Positions 8,997-17,895 of a DNA stretch of 64,000 nt are shown in pieces (position 1 is the stretch's first letter; the number at the start of each line of letters is the position of its first letter). The translations under genes were made by a program, and so were the position numbers. The notes under the pieces were generated by a model. It saw nothing but the letters and a program-made list of their open reading frames with translations, was not told where the DNA came from and searched no databases. The DNA comes from Nitrospirota bacterium (GTDB lineage Bacteria > Nitrospirota > Nitrospiria > Nitrospirales > Nitrospiraceae): contig SCVN01000007.1 in NCBI GenBank assembly GCA_004296885.1, forward strand, positions 62,001-126,000. Direction: 5' to 3'.

Positions 8997-9098
8997 TAGC
9001 AGAATGCTCAAAATGGTACTTTGCCTCCAGTTCTGCCGTATGTTGAGGGGGTCGAGCGACCGAGAACAAAGTTGGGGGACATTTTCAGCATTCTGCTA
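8997..9098. repeat. Palindromic intergenic element, copy 1
   Basis: A 102-bp element bounded by 19-bp inverted arms (8997-9015 and 9080-9098) that match at all but one position; the arm reads TAGCAGAATGCTSAAAATG. The interior 9053-9080 contains GAGCGACCGAGAACAAAG followed by TTGGGGGAC. The same interior and arms recur at 59978-60062. The element lies between the pdxA start and the cation-transporter stop, and its terminal TAG is the stop codon of the transporter gene (9096-9098). No coding sequence is credible inside it. It looks like a small non-autonomous mobile or REP/MITE-like element. Confidence 0.88.
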
Positions 9099-10013
9099 GC
9101 CACAGTTCTCCGGCTCCACATGCACAATCACCTCCGCGACCCCGTCAAACCGTTCCTTGATCGCCTCTTCGACTCGGTGCGCCAGATCATGGGAGTCTCC
9201 CACGGTCATCACGGCCGGAACGTGGACGGAGAGGTCCACGAAGATGTGATGCGGCAGTCCCCTGGTCCTGATCTTATGACAATCCAGCACGCCGGCGTTC
9301 CGTAAGACTACGGCCCGGACCTGCTCCGGGTCCAGCCGCGCCTGATCGGTCAACGACTGGGAGGTTTCAGCCAGCACCGACAGTGCCGTCTTCGCAATAA
9401 TCGCCGCAATCACCACGGCCACGATCGGGTCCATGGCGGGATACCCCAACTTGACCGCCACCAGGCCGGCGAGGACCGAGCAGGACGTCAACAGATCGCT
9501 CCCGGTGTGATGAGAGTCCGCCACCAGAATCTCGCTGCGCAGCGCCTGGCCCTTGCCCCGCTCCCAGCGCATGACGCCGTAGTTGATCGCCATCGTCGCC
9601 AGCATGATCGCGAAGCTGGCGCGCGTCACCTGAGGCTGGACCGAACCCTGCCAATGGGCATAGCTGGTCCAGAGGAGATAGACACAGGTGCCCAACAACA
9701 TGGCCCCGATGGAAGCCGCCGCCAGGGTTTCATACTTCTTGTGCCCATACGGATGGACTTCATCCGGCGGAGCCGCAGCGAGCCAGAGCCCGGTCAGCCC
9801 CACAATATTCGACACCCCGTCGAAGAGCGAATGAAACCCGTCGGCCTGCATGCCGAGCGAGGCCGTGACCACCCCATAGAGCAGCTTGGCCAAGGCCACC
9901 AGCAGATTGAGGCCTAAGACCGCCCACAGCACCCACCGCACTTCCCGGGTGCGCAGGTCCGGCGCTCCCGCAGACAGACTATGGCCCGGATGCCCGCTCC
10001 CCTCAGCGCCCAT
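9096..10013 (-). CDS. Cation diffusion facilitator family transporter
   Basis: Inner-membrane proton-coupled efflux of divalent metals such as Zn, Fe or Mn. The 305-residue product has six predicted membrane helices. The metal-site motifs are in TM2 (ADGFHSLFDG) and TM5 (ADSHHTGSDLL), followed by the DPIVAVVIAAIIAKT helix and a C-terminal cytoplasmic domain (about 215-305) with the usual GLPHHIFVDLSVHVP fold motif. The HxxxD pair in TM2 and the HxxxD-like pair in TM5 do not fix the metal. The start lies 11 bp inside the end of the upstream exchanger gene, implying translational coupling. The stop codon TAG is supplied by the palindromic repeat element. Confidence 0.92.
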   Translation of the reverse strand: MGAEGSGHPGHSLSAGAPDLRTREVRWVLWAVLGLNLLVALAKLLYGVVTASLGMQADGFHSLFDGVSNIVGLTGLWLAAAPPDEVHPYGHKKYETLAAASIGAMLLGTCVYLLWTSYAHWQGSVQPQVTRASFAIMLATMAINYGVMRWERGKGQALRSEILVADSHHTGSDLLTSCSVLAGLVAVKLGYPAMDPIVAVVIAAIIAKTALSVLAETSQSLTDQARLDPEQVRAVVLRNAGVLDCHKIRTRGLPHHIFVDLSVHVPAVMTVGDSHDLAHRVEEAIKERFDGVAEVIVHVEPENCG

Positions 10014-11001
10014 AGAGAAAGACCATAAACCCCAGATAGAGGAGCGCCCCGCTCCCGAGCAGCCAGGGCCTCCAACGCCCGCCCCAAAACAATTGCACCA
10101 AGCTCATCCCGACCGCGACCATCGCCAGCCCCATCGTGATCAACGCGGAGGAGGCCAGCGACCAATCGGTGCCGATCAACCCCAACGACACAGGGAAGGT
10201 TCCTTGAAAGACCATCGCGCCCGTCACGTTGCCGACCGCCAAGGTGTCCTTCTTCTGGTAGAGCCAGAGAAAGCTGTTGGACATTTCCGGCAGCTCGGTG
10301 GCCAGCGGCGCAATCAACAGGGCCAGCAATAAGGGAGAAACGTCCAGGGTGGCCGCCATCGCCTTGGCCGCCGTGACGAACAGATGCGCGCCGCCGATCA
10401 GGCCGGCCATGCCGACTGCCGCCTGAGCGGCAATAGCCCCATAAGAAGGAACGGCAGACCGGCGGGCGAAGAAGAGGGGTCCCAGTGCCTCCCCACCTTC
10501 CTGATCTCCGCTGAACTTGATTTTCATATAGAGGAGATACAGGGTCACCAAGAAACCGGCCGCGACATAATGCAGGAGGCGCGAGGGCACAAATGCGCAG
10601 CCGACCGCAATGCCATACGCCATCAGAAAGAAGAGCAAGTCGGTCCGGACCTCCCCGTAATGCAACTTGAACTGGGGCTGGCGCTTCCCCAGGCCGGCGT
10701 AGAGTACCAACAACCCGGCCAGAATCGGCAAGACCAAGGTGCTGAGCATGAACGGAGCGCCCAGGATCGCGCCAAGCCCGACTTCCGTCCGCTCCTGTCC
10801 CGTGCCGAAAAAGATCGCGATCACCGGAATGGACGTTTCCGGCAAGGTGGTGCCGACGGCAGCGAAGATGCTCCCGATCGCCCCTTCCGGCACCTTGAGG
10901 CGCTTGCCGAGCCACTCGATGCCGTTCGTAAAGAGCGCGCAGCCGCCCAGCGTGACCGCCACGGAAACCAAAAACAGCAGGACATACAGCAGGACGGTCA
11001 C
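10003..11001 (-). CDS. Sodium/calcium exchanger-like (CaCA family) membrane protein
   Basis: A probable cation/Ca2+ (or Na+) antiporter of the inner membrane. With a GTG start at 11001 (preceded by GGAAG) it has 332 residues and about ten hydrophobic segments arranged as two halves. Each half carries an alpha-repeat-like motif: AVGTTLPETSIPVIAI in the first and IAPLATELPEMSNSFLW in the second; the acidic residues in these motifs bind the cation in this family. A longer upstream extension would overlap larC and reads through an AAATGAT tandem array; I reject it because its first 66 residues are low-complexity and non-membrane. It is coupled to the downstream metal exporter, suggesting a divalent-cation homeostasis pair. 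Confidence 0.87.
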   Translation of the reverse strand: MTVLLYVLLFLVSVAVTLGGCALFTNGIEWLGKRLKVPEGAIGSIFAAVGTTLPETSIPVIAIFFGTGQERTEVGLGAILGAPFMLSTLVLPILAGLLVLYAGLGKRQPQFKLHYGEVRTDLLFFLMAYGIAVGCAFVPSRLLHYVAAGFLVTLYLLYMKIKFSGDQEGGEALGPLFFARRSAVPSYGAIAAQAAVGMAGLIGGAHLFVTAAKAMAATLDVSPLLLALLIAPLATELPEMSNSFLWLYQKKDTLAVGNVTGAMVFQGTFPVSLGLIGTDWSLASSALITMGLAMVAVGMSLVQLFWGGRWRPWLLGSGALLYLGFMVFLYGR

Positions 11002-11018
11002 GGAAGCTTCCGCGTGCG

Positions 11019-11043
11019 AAATGATAAATGATAAATGATAAAT
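11019..11043. repeat. Heptanucleotide tandem array (AAATGAT x3) upstream of the exchanger
   Basis: Three perfect copies of AAATGAT plus AAAT. It lies in the 64-bp gap between the larC stop and the exchanger start, about 20 bp upstream of the GTG start, in an otherwise GC-rich region. Confidence 0.92.
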
Positions 11044-11065
11044 TTCCCTTGTGGCATCCCGTCCA

Positions 11066-12265
11066 TCACTTGTGGCTCCGTACTTTTGCTTTGCGCGTGC
11101 GGTACGCGAGCCGCGCGTCGTCCATGACCTCGCGCACCGGCCTTCCGGTCCGCTCCGCAATCCGCCGGCAGTCCCGATACTCGGGCGCCGCTTTTTCACG
11201 GCCCGCTCCGGCCTGAGCCACCTTGACCCGCACGACGCCCCCCGCCGTGCGAACCTTCTGGATGCGCCGGGACAAAACCAACCGGCCGACGTCCTGCATC
11301 CTGATGCCCAGCGTGGTCGTGTCCCGCAAGACCACCCCCGCCACCGCTTGGACCTGATCGCGCGACGCCAGAGCGGTCAACGTAATCCCGGGACGCCCGC
11401 GCTTCATGATCACGGGGGTCAGGGTCACATCCAGGGCCCCGGCCGCAAAGAGCCGTTCCATCACGGTCTCATAGGCTTGGGGGTTCAGATCGTCCAGGTT
11501 CGTCTCGATCTGGACGATCGTCTCGGAACAACCCCAGGCGGACGACCGGTCCTCGCCCAGAAAAACACGCAGCACGTTCGGCCACCCGGGCGGATCGGCC
11601 GTACCGGCGCCGTACCCGACGGAGGTGGGCAGCATGGGAGGCAAGGGACAGAAGTCTTGTACAAGGGCCAGCAGCAGCGCGACCCCCGTCGGTGTCGCCA
11701 ATTCGCGCGCGGGGCCGGCGCTGTACACCGGCACCGACCGGGCCAAGGCCGCGACCGCAGGACCGGGGACCGGCAGAGCGCCATGCGCGCTCGTAATCGT
11801 TCCCGCCCCCACGTTGATCGGCGAGGCCGTCACGCGCGTCACGCCGAGGAGATGGCACCCCAGCACCGTCCCCACCACGTCGACGAGCGAATCCACCACC
11901 CCGACCTCGTGAAAGTGGACCTTCGCGGGCGGCACCCGATGCGCCAGACCTTCCGCACGCGCGAGCCGGTCGAACACGTCCAGGCTGCGCTCTTTCACCG
12001 GCGCCGGCAGCCGGCTGGATGTAATGGTGCGCCGGATCTGGCTCAACGACAGCGGAGCGGCAACGCCCCGCCGGATCACGACGTCCACCTTCGTGGCATG
12101 CAGGCTGCCCCGCATCACCGGCTTCGCCTTCAAGGCATATTCGCCGGCGCGCACGAACTTGAGGCCGCGCGCCAAGTCCTTGAGCGGCAACCCCGCGTCC
12201 ACCAACGCGCCCAGCAGCATGTCGCCGCTGACCCCCGAAAAACAATCGCAATGCAGATGCCTCAC
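11066..12265 (-). CDS. larC: Nickel-pincer cofactor biosynthesis protein LarC
   Basis: CTP-dependent nickel insertase (pyridinium-3,5-bisthiocarboxylic acid mononucleotide nickel chelatase) that makes the nickel-pincer nucleotide used by lactate racemase LarA and related enzymes. The 399-residue length and the N-terminal signature HCDCFSGVSGDMLLGAL match the family, as do KVHFHEVGVVDSLVDVVG and the later QIETNLDDLNPQ motif, then a C-terminal domain with CRRIAERTGRPVREV. Unlike some lactobacilli there is no split into two frames. larB lies about 0.8 kb away on the same strand; larA and larE are not in this window. Confidence 0.93.
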   Translation of the reverse strand: MRHLHCDCFSGVSGDMLLGALVDAGLPLKDLARGLKFVRAGEYALKAKPVMRGSLHATKVDVVIRRGVAAPLSLSQIRRTITSSRLPAPVKERSLDVFDRLARAEGLAHRVPPAKVHFHEVGVVDSLVDVVGTVLGCHLLGVTRVTASPINVGAGTITSAHGALPVPGPAVAALARSVPVYSAGPARELATPTGVALLLALVQDFCPLPPMLPTSVGYGAGTADPPGWPNVLRVFLGEDRSSAWGCSETIVQIETNLDDLNPQAYETVMERLFAAGALDVTLTPVIMKRGRPGITLTALASRDQVQAVAGVVLRDTTTLGIRMQDVGRLVLSRRIQKVRTAGGVVRVKVAQAGAGREKAAPEYRDCRRIAERTGRPVREVMDDARLAYRTRKAKVRSHK

Positions 12266-12448
12266 GTTGCTCTCCGTCTCCTCGAAAACCGTGACACCCC
12301 GGCCATCTTAGCGTATGGCTCGAACGGTCGGCAATCGCCGCCGCCCGGCTTCCGGTTGACAGCCCCGCCCCCCTATGCTATCCACAAGCGGCTTGCACAA
12401 TACCTTGCCCGGCTCCGGCAACCCTGACGAGGCACCTCGCTCTGAACC

Positions 12449-13018
12449 ATGGCATCACTTCCCCACCGACAGGCCCGACCGGTTTGCCCGCAGACCGCCT
12501 CCGTCATTCCGCCGGCCTTGCTCCTCTGCTGCCTCTCGCTCCTGCTGCTGATTCCTTCCGGCTCGGCGGAGGCCAAGCGCAAGGTTCCCTACCGGCCGCA
12601 ACCGGACCTGCGGATCCTCGCGATCACTCCCTCGCCCATCTCCTATTCGTTCCAAAACGGCCCGCTGAACATCGCCATCGGGATCGAGTTGCCCAAAGAC
12701 CTGGACGACGCAACTATCCTGGAAGTGTCCTCGCTCATTAGTTCCCCTTCGAAACGATCCATGCGGTTCCTGTCAAACCGGCAGCCGGTCGGCGCCGCGG
12801 CCCTGTCCCAGCCCAACCAAGCCCCCTCGTCGGAATCCCAACCCAAGCCCCAGCTGACCGTCACGCTGACCTGGGACGGAACAGACCAAAATCAGAACAT
12901 CGTGGAGCAGGGAACGTACAGTTACGAAGTGCGCGCGAAACTCCTGGCCGTCGGCGAGAAGGGCCCACGCACGCGGATGGTCTCCTGGCCCAAGCGGGGC
13001 ACCTTGGAAGTGAAATAA
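12449..13018 (+). CDS. Exported protein with FlgD-type Ig-like fold
   Basis: The 189-residue product has a signal peptide (hydrophobic run about residues 24-44, LLLCCLSLLLLIPS, likely cut near SGSAEA). The C-terminal third ends in TLTWDGTDQNQNIVEQGTYSYEVRAKLLA. That pattern is typical of FlgD/T9SS-like Ig domains, which show WDG.D..G..V..GTY.Y. It is transcribed opposite to its larC and larB neighbours. No flagellar genes are nearby, so a hook-cap role is not implied; a structural or envelope role is more likely. The domain call is by motif only. Confidence 0.7.
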   Translation: MASLPHRQARPVCPQTASVIPPALLLCCLSLLLLIPSGSAEAKRKVPYRPQPDLRILAITPSPISYSFQNGPLNIAIGIELPKDLDDATILEVSSLISSPSKRSMRFLSNRQPVGAAALSQPNQAPSSESQPKPQLTVTLTWDGTDQNQNIVEQGTYSYEVRAKLLAVGEKGPRTRMVSWPKRGTLEVK

Positions 13019-13030
13019 AGCGAGTCGGAA

Positions 13031-13103
13031 AGTCTATCCAGTCGTCAAGTCCGTCAAGTTCTAAGACTTTCAAACTTTTCGGCCTGATCGACTTTCAAAC
13101 TTT
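13031..13103. repeat. Degenerate heptad array with 14-bp direct repeat at the larB 3' end
   Basis: GACTTTCAAACTTT occurs perfectly at 13065-13078 and 13090-13103. It is preceded by related GTCAAGTCCGTCAAGTT units. The array fills the gap between two convergent genes and covers the larB stop codon (13095-13097). No U-rich hairpin terminator is evident. Confidence 0.75.
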
Positions 13104-13850
13104 CTCCCCCAGCATATTGATACGGTGGGCCAGGCACCCGGCCCCGAACCCGTTATCAATGTTCATGACGCCAACCCCGGCGGCGCAGGAATTCAGCATC
13201 GTCAGCAAGGCCGCCAGCCCGCCGAAGCTCGCGCCATAACCCCGGCTGGTCGGCACCGCCACCACCGGACAATCGACCAATCCGCCGATCACGCTGGGCA
13301 ACACCCCATCCATCCCGGCCGCCACGACAAGCACGCGCGCCCGCTGCAACCGATGGGTCCGACTGAGCAGCCGGTGGATCCCCGCCACACCGACATCGTA
13401 GAGGACCTCGACCAGGCTGCCCATGACTTCCGCCGTGATCCTCGCCTCCTCGGCGACCGGAATATCGGCGGTGCCCGCGGTCACGATCAGGACATCGCCT
13501 TTGCCGGCCGGCGTCCGCGGCTGAACCACCACGGTGCGCGCCAACTCGGAATAGACCGCGCGGCGGTCGAGCCGGACCAGCGCCTTGGCGACCTCGGGCT
13601 CGGCGCGGGTGGCCAAGAGCGGCCCGCCTTTTTTCAGGAGGCTCCGTGCAATCGCCACGACTTGGGCCTTGGTCTTTCCCTCGCAGAGGATCACCTCCGG
13701 AAAGCCCTGTCGGATCGAGCGGTGATGATCCAGAGAGGCAAAGCCGAGTTCTTCGAACGGGAGGCTCCGCAAACGCGCAGCCGCACGCGGCACATCGAGC
13801 TTGCCGGCCCGCAGATCCTTCAATAATTGTGTCAGCCGTTTGTGGTCCAT
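13095..13850 (-). CDS. larB: Nickel-pincer cofactor biosynthesis protein LarB
   Basis: Carboxylase/hydrolase that converts nicotinic acid adenine dinucleotide to pyridinium-3,5-dicarboxylate mononucleotide, the first step of the nickel-pincer cofactor. The 251-residue product has the PurE-like fold motifs VTAGTADIPVAEEA and VAAGMDGVLPSVIGGL. The C-terminal block LNSCAAGVGVMNIDNGFGAG contains the family Cys. The N-terminal helical domain (RLTQLLKDLRAGKL) is also typical. The gene starts 13 bp from the gpsA stop, so it may be co-transcribed with gpsA. Together with larC it indicates capacity to make most of the cofactor. Confidence 0.93.
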   Translation of the reverse strand: MDHKRLTQLLKDLRAGKLDVPRAAARLRSLPFEELGFASLDHHRSIRQGFPEVILCEGKTKAQVVAIARSLLKKGGPLLATRAEPEVAKALVRLDRRAVYSELARTVVVQPRTPAGKGDVLIVTAGTADIPVAEEARITAEVMGSLVEVLYDVGVAGIHRLLSRTHRLQRARVLVVAAGMDGVLPSVIGGLVDCPVVAVPTSRGYGASFGGLAALLTMLNSCAAGVGVMNIDNGFGAGCLAHRINMLGEKV

Positions 13851-13863
13851 GGCATCGGCTCCG

Positions 13864-14937
13864 TTACGAACGCTCGCCGTCCGTCGGCGAGGCCTCCATC
13901 TCCCCTCGGGCGGCCCGTTCCATGAGGTCCGTCACAGCCCGTGCGCAAGACTTGTTCTCAAACAGGACCGCACAGACTTCGCGGACGATGGGCATATCCA
14001 CGCCATGCCGTTCGGCCAACCCCAGAGCGGCGTGCGACGTCCTGACCCCCTCGGCCACCGCCTGCATGTCCTTGAGAATGTCATCGAGCCGCTCGCCGCG
14101 ACCGAGCCTCATGCCCACCTGATGGTTGCGGCTCAGGGCTCCCGTGCACGTCAGGACCAGGTCCCCGATCCCCGACAGTCCATAAAATGTCCTGGGGTCG
14201 GCCCCCATGGCTGATCCAAGTCGGTTCATCTCCGCCAAGCCCCTGGTAATCAGGGCGGCCCGCGCATTATGCCCCAAGCCCAGCCCGTCGACGATGCCGG
14301 CCGCGAGCGCAATGACGTTCTTGAGGGCCCCGCCGAGTTGGACGCCCAAGACATCCCGACTTGCATAGACCCGGAACAGAGGCGTCATCAGCGAGGCTTG
14401 AAGGAACCGGCATACCTGGTCGTCGTTGCAAGCCAGGGTCACGGCCGTCGGGTGATCGCGGCAGACCTCCGCCGCAAAGCTGGGGCCCGACAGCACGGCC
14501 AGCATCGGATGCATCCCGGCGGACAAGACGTCTTGCATGATCCGCGTCATCACGTTCAGGGTCCCTTCCTCAATGCCCTTCGTCGCGCTGACCACCGGAA
14601 GCGGGAGAGAGAGGAGCGGCCCCATCTGCTGCAAAACAGATCGGGCCGCGTGGGACGGCACGGCAAAGAGCAGCCAGTCCTGATCCCGCACCGCGTCGGC
14701 CAACCGGCTCGTCGCCGATAGAGCGGGCGGCAGCGCGACGCCGGGTAGGAACCGCCGATTTTCCCGCTGCCGGTTGATCGACTCCACCACATCCGGCTCG
14801 TACGCCCACAACATGACCGGCAACCCTTTGTTGGCCAAGTGCCTGGCCAGGGCCGTGCCCCAGGCGCCGGCTCCGATCACCCCGACGCGTTGAGCCGACG
14901 GTCCGTCGGCTTGCGTCCTGTCTTGCGTTTCTTTCAC
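13864..14937 (-). CDS. gpsA: Glycerol-3-phosphate dehydrogenase [NAD(P)+] GpsA
   Basis: Reduces dihydroxyacetone phosphate to sn-glycerol 3-phosphate, the backbone for phospholipids. The 357-residue product has the Rossmann motif VGVIGAGAWGTALARHL near residues 17-33, VVSATKGIEEGT, the SGPSFAAEV motif, the catalytic Lys in LGGALKNVIALAAGI, and GLSGIGDLVLTCTG. The N-terminal 16 residues (KETQDRTQADGPSAQR) are an unconserved leader, so a slightly later start is possible, although no alternative Met is close. Length is otherwise normal. It lies between a hybrid kinase and larB. Confidence 0.96.
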   Translation of the reverse strand: MKETQDRTQADGPSAQRVGVIGAGAWGTALARHLANKGLPVMLWAYEPDVVESINRQRENRRFLPGVALPPALSATSRLADAVRDQDWLLFAVPSHAARSVLQQMGPLLSLPLPVVSATKGIEEGTLNVMTRIMQDVLSAGMHPMLAVLSGPSFAAEVCRDHPTAVTLACNDDQVCRFLQASLMTPLFRVYASRDVLGVQLGGALKNVIALAAGIVDGLGLGHNARAALITRGLAEMNRLGSAMGADPRTFYGLSGIGDLVLTCTGALSRNHQVGMRLGRGERLDDILKDMQAVAEGVRTSHAALGLAERHGVDMPIVREVCAVLFENKSCARAVTDLMERAARGEMEASPTDGERS

Positions 14938-15014
14938 GGCTGCTCCCCTACCTGCGTCTCATCGGAATGCCGCCAGAACACAGCTGTGCACCGGACCTCA
15001 CAGGGCCTGCGCAC

Positions 15015-17681
15015 TCACGGCCCGCCCGCTTCCGCAGAGCGCTCCGCCGGACGATCCAGGACTTCGCGCACCTTGCGGGCCAACCGTTCCGGAGTGAACG
15101 GCTTTGGGAGCATGGTCGTCTGGGGATCGGCCACGCCATGACTTTCCACCGTTTCATCCGGGTAGCCGGAGATATACAACACCTTCATCTCCGGCCGCGC
15201 AGGACTCAAGAGGCGGGCCAATTCGGCGCCGTTCATCTCCGGCATGACGACATCGGTCACCAAGAGATGGATGGGCCCCTGGTGATTGGACGCCAACCCG
15301 AGGGCTGCGGAACCGGATGATGCATCCAGCACCGTATAGCCTTGCTGTTCAAGCACCCGCCAGAGCAACATCCGCAGGCCGGCTTCATCCTCCACCAGCA
15401 GCAGCGTTTCGGTGCCTCGCGGAAGCTTCTGTGAGCCCGGGGGCGGCGCGGTCGCCGACGCAGGAGCCTCCGCGCACGGAAGGTACACCTTGAACGTAGT
15501 ACCCTGCCCAGGGGCGCTGACAATCTCAACGAAGCCCCCGTTCTGCTTCACGATCCCGTAGACCGTCGAGAGCCCCAATCCCGTCGCCTCTCCTTTGGGT
15601 TTGGTCGTAAAAAATGGTTCGAAGCAATGGGCTTGGACATAGTCGTCCATGCCGACGCCCTGGTCGGTGACCACCAGCATGACATAGGCGCCGGGCTTGC
15701 TCTGGATATGCCGTTGCACGAAGGCTTCGTCCACCGTCACGCCGCGGGTCTCGATCGTCACGGTGCCGCCGTCCGGCATCGCCTCGCGCGCATTCAGGCA
15801 GAGGTTCAACAACACTTGCTCGACCTGCGAAGTATCCACCAGGACCAGTCCAAGATCTGGCGTCAACGAGGTGACCAGTCGGTTCCGATTTCCCAGCACA
15901 CGCCCCAGCGCCGGAATCTGGGCGGTAATCAGGTCGTTCAAGTTCAACCGCTGAAGTTGTCGCGGCTGTTTTCGACTGAAGGTCAAGAGATGCTGGGCCA
16001 GGGCGGAGGCCTGCCCGGCCGCCTTGGAGATCTCGTCCACCGCGTGGAACGACGGCGCCTGTGGATCGAGGTCCTTGAGCAAGAGCTCGCTGTGCCCGAG
16101 AATGATCGTGAGGAGATTGTTGAAATCGTGGGCGACATCCCCCGCGAGGCGCCCGACCGCCTCCATCCGTTGCAGTTGGCGGACCTGCTCCTCGCTCTGG
16201 TCCAACGCCGTTTCCGCCTTCTTGCGCTCGGCAGCCTCGCGCTGCAGCGTCTCGACCATCTGGCTCAACTCGGCCGTACGCTCGCTGACTCGCGCCTCTA
16301 GCGCTTGTTGCGTCCCGCGCAGCAGCTCCTCGGCCCGGACCTGCTCCGTAATATCCACGGCAAACACGATCACCCCGATGACGGCTCCCTGGTCGTCGCG
16401 ATGGGGAATCTTGTCGGTCCGCACCCAACGCTTTTCTCCCGACGCCGTATGGTAGGGCTCAATGATGCCGACCTTGGGCCGCCCGGACTGAATCACCGCC
16501 AAGTCATCCTGATGATACCGGCCCGATTCGTCCGGCCACAATTCCTGGGCCAGTTTTCCTTCCACCTCCTCGACCGGCTTCCCGATGGAGGCCGCCGCAG
16601 CCTTGTTCGTGCGTAGGATCCGATTGTTCCGGTCCTTGTAGAACACCATGGCCGGAACCGAGTCGAAGATGATCTGCTGCTCCCGATACGCTTGCGCCGC
16701 CTCCATGGTCGACCCGACCGGTTCGGTGTCCGTTGACCGATTCCGTTGCGTGACCGTCCAGGCCACGCCGCCCACGGTCAGAAGAACGCTCAACCCCAGA
16801 CCGAGCAAGGCAAGGCCCTGCTCCGGCAACACAGACCGGGCTTCTGTCTCATAGGCAGCCAAGCGCCAGTTGAGCCCCGAAGCGGCCAGGAACCCCATGG
16901 CCGGGACTGTCGCGCTCGGAGTCTGTCCCGCCTGCGGCAATTCAGCTGGACCGGCAATCGGTTGTCCGTCCTTATTCGCAAGCACCAGCGAATACGCATG
17001 CCCGCTTGGATCGGGTCGCCCATGTTGCGTTAGAATCGCCTGCACAGGCTGCAACGCCAGGCGAACCGACAGCACCCCCGTGACGGTCCCCAGGTCGTCC
17101 TTGATGGGCACGGACATCCTGAGCACCGGCGGACCAGCGCCGAACACCGCTTGCGTCAGCGGATCAACCTGAAATCCCTCGACTGCGACCGGTTTGACCG
17201 CCCGCAAGGCGTCCTGGAACCAGGATTCCTGGGCGACGATTTGCCCGATCACCGCCCCTGATGCGATGGGACGCCCCGCACCGTCAACTTGGTTCACGGC
17301 CAGGATCTGCCCCTGGGCGTCCGCCACCAGGGCCAGGCGGTAGGCCGGCTGCTTGGCCATGACGAGGCGGTCCACCGCCGGAGACACGAAGGCGGGATCA
17401 AGCCCCTTGACCGCCGACATGTCCGCCAGCATCAGCAAGTCCCCGCGACGCTCCAGCAAGAGCGCCTCAATGGCGCCCATCGCTTCCCCCGCCTTGGCCT
17501 GGGCCTGGCTCAGGGAAACCTGCCCGACAACAGACGAAGCAGACCAGACGATCCAGCCTCCAAAGGCCAGGACCGGCAGGCAGGAGAGACAGGTCAGGAA
17601 GATCGCGGGAAGGATCGGCCGATGCCGAGAGGAGCGGGAAGAACCGCTGGGCCGGCTGTGTTGCTGGGATAACCTAGTCAA
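15015..17681 (-). CDS. Hybrid sensor histidine kinase (periplasmic sensor, PAS, HisKA, HATPase, receiver)
   Basis: An 888-residue membrane kinase. Residues 25-50 form the first membrane helix. A periplasmic sensor of about 230 residues follows (dCache-like by length and the IGQIVAQESWFQDAL region), then a second helix near 290-310. A PAS domain (about 330-450) starts FDSVPAMVFYKDRNN, and a coiled coil leads to the H-box VAHDFNNLL with the His near 520. The HATPase_c domain ends near 735, and a C-terminal receiver has its phospho-Asp in LLVTDVVMPEMNG near 812. This His-to-Asp layout resembles NtrB-like DFNN kinases with their own receiver; no DNA-binding partner is adjacent. Signal unknown. 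Confidence 0.92.
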   Translation of the reverse strand: MTRLSQQHSRPSGSSRSSRHRPILPAIFLTCLSCLPVLAFGGWIVWSASSVVGQVSLSQAQAKAGEAMGAIEALLLERRGDLLMLADMSAVKGLDPAFVSPAVDRLVMAKQPAYRLALVADAQGQILAVNQVDGAGRPIASGAVIGQIVAQESWFQDALRAVKPVAVEGFQVDPLTQAVFGAGPPVLRMSVPIKDDLGTVTGVLSVRLALQPVQAILTQHGRPDPSGHAYSLVLANKDGQPIAGPAELPQAGQTPSATVPAMGFLAASGLNWRLAAYETEARSVLPEQGLALLGLGLSVLLTVGGVAWTVTQRNRSTDTEPVGSTMEAAQAYREQQIIFDSVPAMVFYKDRNNRILRTNKAAAASIGKPVEEVEGKLAQELWPDESGRYHQDDLAVIQSGRPKVGIIEPYHTASGEKRWVRTDKIPHRDDQGAVIGVIVFAVDITEQVRAEELLRGTQQALEARVSERTAELSQMVETLQREAAERKKAETALDQSEEQVRQLQRMEAVGRLAGDVAHDFNNLLTIILGHSELLLKDLDPQAPSFHAVDEISKAAGQASALAQHLLTFSRKQPRQLQRLNLNDLITAQIPALGRVLGNRNRLVTSLTPDLGLVLVDTSQVEQVLLNLCLNAREAMPDGGTVTIETRGVTVDEAFVQRHIQSKPGAYVMLVVTDQGVGMDDYVQAHCFEPFFTTKPKGEATGLGLSTVYGIVKQNGGFVEIVSAPGQGTTFKVYLPCAEAPASATAPPPGSQKLPRGTETLLLVEDEAGLRMLLWRVLEQQGYTVLDASSGSAALGLASNHQGPIHLLVTDVVMPEMNGAELARLLSPARPEMKVLYISGYPDETVESHGVADPQTTMLPKPFTPERLARKVREVLDRPAERSAEAGGP

Positions 17682-17895
17682 AGTGCGCTGGTCCCTCCAG
17701 GCGAACGGCGACGCTCAGGCCCACCAAGAGGATCGCTTCTACCCTCTCTTCACCGCCGATGGTTCGACCCGAGACAATGTCCTGCCAGAACCGTCTTTAC
17801 TGCGCTTATCCCGACGCTTATGATGCGGTACTCTAGCTGATTGACCCTGGAGGTGCAACCGTGCCCCTAGGACCTGGGCGCATCGTGAGGCCCCT

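Noticed and set aside
11002-11199. An N-terminal extension of the cation exchanger into larC
   Set aside because: The 66 extra residues are basic and low in hydrophobicity, overlap the larC 3' end, and run through the AAATGAT array; a GTG with a ribosome-binding site at 11001 starts the first membrane helix.
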